Source: JAYTXL01 sp043742955 (lineage in GTDB: Bacteria; Verrucomicrobiota; Verrucomicrobiia; Limisphaerales; JAYTXL01). From it: DNA of 26,908 nucleotides. Where the stretch lies: positions 1 to 26,908 of the forward strand of contig JAYTXL010000338.1 of the NCBI GenBank assembly GCA_043742955.1. The letters run 5' to 3'. Shown piece after piece: positions 23,539-26,908 of the stretch. The notes under the pieces are model-generated. The model was not told the DNA's origin and did no database searches. It saw nothing but the letters and a program-made list of their open reading frames with translations. The position numbers and the translations under genes are program-made. Position 1 is the stretch's first letter; every line of letters begins with the position of its first letter.

Positions 23539-25143
23539 TTAGGGTTTGGGCGGAACCGGATCCTTCGCCGACGGGGCGGCCAGCGGCCAGGGCAGGCCCG
23601 CGGCGGGGAAGCCCGGATCATCCAGCCATTTGATCAACGAGACCAGCTCAAACCCGGTCAAACCCAGGTGCGATTTGCGCACGAGCGTGAGCTCTTGCGC
23701 CGACGTGGCCACGATTTCCGTAACGCTATTCCCGAGCAGCGGCGAGATCGCCCGCAGCCATTGCGGACCGGCGGCAACCCCGGGAAGTTGCGGTAGGTTA
23801 TCCGGCGTGAGCAGCGATAGAATTTGATCGAGTTGCCACCACTGAAGCAACCGGGCGCCGGTGATCTCCCAATCATAAAAAACCAGGTTGGTGCGACCCG
23901 TCACTTGCTCGAGCAATTCCGCCGGCAGCGGGTGGTTGCCCGGGGTCGCAGGAAAAATCCCCGCCATCAAGAAATCTCCCGCGGGTTCTGGGGCGGGCTG
24001 GATCGAGGGCACTATAATCGGCAACCCTTGCCAGACGACTTCCAGCGTGTTCGTCAACTGGCGGATTTCGCCCACCGGCGGCCGGTTCGCATTGGTTTTG
24101 GCCCACGCCACCAAGCGCGGTGCCAGTTGTTTCAGTTGATTGGTCGCGTGCGGCGCGGGCCAGGCGGCGAACGATTGAAATGGAACATCCGACTGCGCCC
24201 ACAAAAAGCACTGGTTCGGCACCGGATCAACGGCCAATTCCTTGATGAATCCCTGTTCCTTTAGCCAGGGGGCGGTGCCGCGCAGCGCCGTAAAACTGAG
24301 GAGCGGATCCTGAATTGTGTTCGTCGGCACGCGCCATGGATCGAGTGGCAGGTTCAACGGCTGCGCAAAATGCAGGCGCAGGTTCGAGCGCAAGTCCTGT
24401 CCCTTGCCGATCACGGACAGTTGGGCCTCCGGCCAGGGCGCGAAAGCCGGCCAGGACAAAATCTTTGCCAGGCGCGGAAAATCAGCCTCGGCTTCGAGCC
24501 AGGCCGCGTTCGCGGTGGGCGGCCGACCCGGGGCCTCGATTTGCTGGAGCGCGCCCCGCCACGATTCATCATTTTCGCTCGCGGCCACCACCAGCCAGCG
24601 GCCGGCGCGCACGCACTGAAATCTTCCGGCGCGAAAACCGTTATATTTTTCCACGGTGAATGGCCGGGGCGCATCCGCACCGGACCAACATTGCCACAGG
24701 TTGGTCTGCCACAGCCGGGCCCGCTCTTCTTTCAATTGGATGGCAAGGGTCCAAGTCGCCGCTCCGTTGGTCAGCGCGTGCCATTGGAAAAACGATTCCG
24801 CACTCAGCCCGTCATCCAGCAAGGGTCGCAGCCAGGCGGCCCGATTGGTGTTCGCGCCGCCTGAGGTTGGATACAATTTCGCGAGGCCAACCGCCAGCCT
24901 CTGCAAGGACTGACCCCGCAAGGCCTGCGTCGTCGGCAGGGCGGCAATCTGCAGCAGCTTGGTCGCATTGGTATCGCCCGCCAAGCGCGCCGTGCCCACG
25001 AAGTGCCAGCGCAACAGCGCCGGAGAAGCGGGAACGTCGACGGCAGCGGCACTTTTGGGAGGGGGCGCTTCCACCGGCTTTTGCTGGCAGCCGGACCCCA
25101 ACCCCAGGACGAACGTCAATAAAATGGCAAACTTAAATCGCAT
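23539..25143 (-). CDS. predicted lipoprotein of unknown function
   Basis: A 534-residue exported lipoprotein. MRFKFAILLTFVLGLGSGC gives a signal peptide with lipobox LGSGC and lipidated C19, followed by a proline-rich linker (EAPPPKSAAAVDVPAS). The mature protein has many tryptophans and a mixed strand/helix look, with a region TNLVFYDWEITGARLLQWW. I do not recognise a domain; weak resemblance to large PVC surface lipoproteins with DUF3352-like features is a guess. ATG 25143 is chosen because it puts the signal peptide first; the frame is open 38 codons further upstream, but that stretch is arginine-rich and unlike an N-terminus. It leads pdxJ by five bases, so it is probably the first gene of that operon, though no functional link is evident. 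Confidence 0.8.
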   Translation of the reverse strand: MRFKFAILLTFVLGLGSGCQQKPVEAPPPKSAAAVDVPASPALLRWHFVGTARLAGDTNATKLLQIAALPTTQALRGQSLQRLAVGLAKLYPTSGGANTNRAAWLRPLLDDGLSAESFFQWHALTNGAATWTLAIQLKEERARLWQTNLWQCWSGADAPRPFTVEKYNGFRAGRFQCVRAGRWLVVAASENDESWRGALQQIEAPGRPPTANAAWLEAEADFPRLAKILSWPAFAPWPEAQLSVIGKGQDLRSNLRLHFAQPLNLPLDPWRVPTNTIQDPLLSFTALRGTAPWLKEQGFIKELAVDPVPNQCFLWAQSDVPFQSFAAWPAPHATNQLKQLAPRLVAWAKTNANRPPVGEIRQLTNTLEVVWQGLPIIVPSIQPAPEPAGDFLMAGIFPATPGNHPLPAELLEQVTGRTNLVFYDWEITGARLLQWWQLDQILSLLTPDNLPQLPGVAAGPQWLRAISPLLGNSVTEIVATSAQELTLVRKSHLGLTGFELVSLIKWLDDPGFPAAGLPWPLAAPSAKDPVPPKP

Positions 25144-25157
25144 TGCGGCGCTCTTGA

Positions 25158-25183
25158 TTGCCAAATTGCCCCGCCCTTGGCAA
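25158..25183. promoter_or_regulatory. inverted repeat ahead of the lipoprotein gene
   Basis: TTGCCAA at 25158-25164 and TTGGCAA at 25177-25183 form a perfect seven-base inverted repeat with a 12-base spacer, centred about 27 bases before the lipoprotein ATG. Arm centres are 19 bases apart, close to two helical turns, as for a dimeric repressor site. No regulator is evident, so this is only a candidate. Confidence 0.3.
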
Positions 25184-25310
25184 ACTCTTAAACGGGGCAA
25201 AGCGGGTTGGCTGCCGCAGCGCGAAGTTGAAACGGGCTTGGGAGGGCGCGATTCCACACGCGCTTCATGGTTTCAAAATATTTGAACCGGGATGGCAACG
25301 CGCGCTCAGG

Positions 25311-26294
25311 TCAATGGCGGGGCTGGGGCGAACGTGCGCGGAACAGATACCAGCCAATTCCCAGCACCAAACCCAGCACGAGCAGGCCATACACCCAGTC
25401 CCGGCTCGACCAGCCCGGGCCGGTTTCCGCCTGGGCCAGTGGCGCGGGAGGGGTGCTGGCTTGACTGATGGCGTTGGGTTTTGACCCTTGTCCGTAAATT
25501 GTCGATTCGCTGCGAACGGCATTACCGGAAAGCTCCGATGACCCAGCAGGAGAATTCTTCAATTTGCTGCCTCCTGCGGGAGTGGGAGTTTGAGGCGAAG
25601 TGCCGCCGTCAAGAGGCTTAGGCGTGGTCGTTTGATCTGAAATCTTTTTTTGATTGGTTATTCTGATCATGACGTTACCCGAAACCACGACAGATCGCTT
25701 ATCGTCATTATCATTTTTTGGAACCACTCGACTGGCATAAATGACATAAGTGCCTGCGGTTGATAAATCGAATAATTCATTGAGATCTAAAACATGCTTG
25801 CGCTGCGTTCCTGCGTAAACGGGCATTCTATCCACGCTTGTAATCGCATACTTCAGCCTTTCTTGAAAAGTCAGTTCACCCTTTGGCTCATCCCTTCTTG
25901 GAATCAATTTCTTTTCGCCGTTAATCACGAAGAGTTTAATATTTAATCGTTTTGGGGAATAGTCAGGATACCAAAGAAACTGTTGAGCGACATTTCTGAT
26001 GATGATCGTGGCGGGAATCGGTTCCCCCGCTTCAAACGAGTCCTTTTCAAAGCGCAAGGACATTTGGAACCCTTCGGAAACGGAACCCCAATTGCCTTCT
26101 GGGTCTTGAGCTGCCGGGCGGCATTCTTTTAAGAGTCGGGCAGCTTTGACTTTTTCAGGGTCTGGAGACCGATCGCTACCGAATCCTTGGAACAGCAGCC
26201 CGTCGTCGGTGAGGAAGAGGTTGTTCGTGTCGGCGGGAAAGCCTGTGGCGGTTGAAACCGCCGCAATGAGGCAAATTAAGACGAGCGCTTTCAT
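25311..26294 (-). CDS. exported hypothetical protein with C-terminal membrane anchor
   Basis: A 327-residue protein. MKALVLICLIAAVSTATG is a signal peptide. Residues about 75-215 look like one beta-sandwich domain, with the phrase FEKDSFEAGEPIPATIIIRN typical of Ig-like or BsuPI-like folds, ending with STAGTYVIYASRV. A Pro/Ser/Thr/Gly-rich linker (about 215-290) follows, then a membrane span at about 300-318 (WVYGLLVLGLVLGIGWYLF) and a short basic tail. This is an exported domain held to a membrane by a flexible stalk. It recalls a recurrent Verrucomicrobia family by my recollection, and its function is unknown. ATG 26294 lies six bases after the upstream gene's stop, so they form an operon. 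Base composition here is clearly more AT-rich than in the rest of the window. Confidence 0.82.
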   Translation of the reverse strand: MKALVLICLIAAVSTATGFPADTNNLFLTDDGLLFQGFGSDRSPDPEKVKAARLLKECRPAAQDPEGNWGSVSEGFQMSLRFEKDSFEAGEPIPATIIIRNVAQQFLWYPDYSPKRLNIKLFVINGEKKLIPRRDEPKGELTFQERLKYAITSVDRMPVYAGTQRKHVLDLNELFDLSTAGTYVIYASRVVPKNDNDDKRSVVVSGNVMIRITNQKKISDQTTTPKPLDGGTSPQTPTPAGGSKLKNSPAGSSELSGNAVRSESTIYGQGSKPNAISQASTPPAPLAQAETGPGWSSRDWVYGLLVLGLVLGIGWYLFRARSPQPRH

Positions 26295-26300
26295 GACAAT

Positions 26301-26762
26301 TCAGTTTTCAGGCAGGAAATTATTTTTGACATTCTCGATGTTGTCACTCCATTCCGGGTAAGCGAAAGTTTCAAAATCGATTGGGTTGTTTGACATGTAG
26401 CCAGTTCCAGGCACCAAGTCCCAAATTCCATTGGTCGGTATTGCCCTGCCTCCCCAAACCCAATTTACCTGCCGGATGGGAACCCAAATCGAACTGGAAC
26501 CCGACGGCTTATACATCAGATACATTTCAAAAGAATCTTGGACTTCAACTTCAGTCGCCTCAGGTAAGATTTCCATTCCAGGAGAGTCCACTGGGTTGGC
26601 GTTTGCGTCTCGTCCCGGATACGGAAAATGTTTATCCAATCCGTATCCTGTGGCTCGGTACCAAACATTCGTGCTATCCTTTTGCCTACGGATTAACGGG
26701 TTGGCTAATTCACACCACTCCCAATTTCCACCGCCATAATTTGTAACGCCCACAAACCTCAT
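26301..26762 (-). CDS. hypothetical protein, probably 5'-incomplete
   Basis: A 153-residue reading frame, rich in Trp, Tyr, Gly and Asn (for example NYGGGNWEWCELANP and WVPIRQVNWVWGG), without recognised family. From ATG 26762 the frame stays open upstream to 26870 with coding-like sequence (HNFEGHLGIHFYGTSGSG directly precedes the methionine), where a TAG at 26871-26873 ends it, and no ATG, GTG or TTG lies in that extra stretch. Thus the true N-terminus may be lost, frame-shifted near the window edge, or start by an unusual codon. No signal peptide is seen, as expected if the front is missing. It overlaps nothing and is followed after six bases by the anchored exported protein. Confidence 0.6.
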   Translation of the reverse strand: MRFVGVTNYGGGNWEWCELANPLIRRQKDSTNVWYRATGYGLDKHFPYPGRDANANPVDSPGMEILPEATEVEVQDSFEMYLMYKPSGSSSIWVPIRQVNWVWGGRAIPTNGIWDLVPGTGYMSNNPIDFETFAYPEWSDNIENVKNNFLPEN

Positions 26763-26908
26763 GCCGCTACCACTGGTGCCATAAAAGTGAATTCCTAGAT
26801 GACCTTCAAAATTGTGGATCTTCTCGGTGTCGTGTGGGTGAATTTTCGGCTTTTTGAGCTCGGAAGCAAGCTAGAACAAGCAGGGGGGCGAGCTGCGAGC
26901 CTTATAGC

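Overview
The window looks like a chromosomal segment of a Verrucomicrobiota bacterium, most likely of the Pedosphaera/Limisphaerales kind. This is inferred from the 1138-residue PVC-type protein (beta-propeller dehydrogenase, HEAT repeats, CxxCH cytochrome), from Gram-negative envelope genes (mpl, a DUF374 acyltransferase, a lipoprotein, many signal peptides), and from the roughly 60% G+C coding style. No tRNA, rRNA, CRISPR array, transposase or phage gene is visible. Genes are tightly packed and many starts lack an obvious Shine-Dalgarno sequence.

Layout, left to right. A plus-strand run (61-3428) holds gatB, a coupled pair of small unknown genes and the peptidoglycan-recycling ligase mpl. 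It converges on a minus-strand tandem pair of paralogous envelope TPR proteins (3473-5538). Across a 276-base divergent spacer lies the large cytochrome/HEAT protein (5815-9231). A 230-base spacer with a REP-like inverted repeat separates it from minus-strand hemW and a cold-shock gene with a clear terminator between them. A minus-strand acetamidase/formamidase follows a site-2 protease gene. Next is a compact minus-strand repair and envelope block, recQ, ruvC, ruvA and the DUF374 acyltransferase (12992-17136). The block 17295-19446 is an ECF sigma factor, a one-pass membrane anti-sigma candidate and an exported DUF3106-like protein, headed by a candidate autoregulatory promoter built from a 13-base tandem repeat. 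Divergent from it is glnD (19582-22377), the nitrogen-status sensor enzyme. It converges on a minus-strand operon of an exported lipoprotein, pdxJ and acpS (22384-25143). The right edge (25311-26870) is more AT-rich and carries two unrecognised genes, one exported and C-terminally anchored, the other probably incomplete.

Most of the window is housekeeping: translation fidelity, wall recycling, recombination repair, haem handling, vitamin B6, acyl-carrier activation and nitrogen sensing. I did not find a clearly new multi-gene defence or metabolic system. The most unusual points are the small coupled pair between gatB and mpl, the heptamer repeat translated inside HemW, the tandem-repeat ECF promoter, the REP-like inverted pair, the TPR duplication and the AT-rich right edge.
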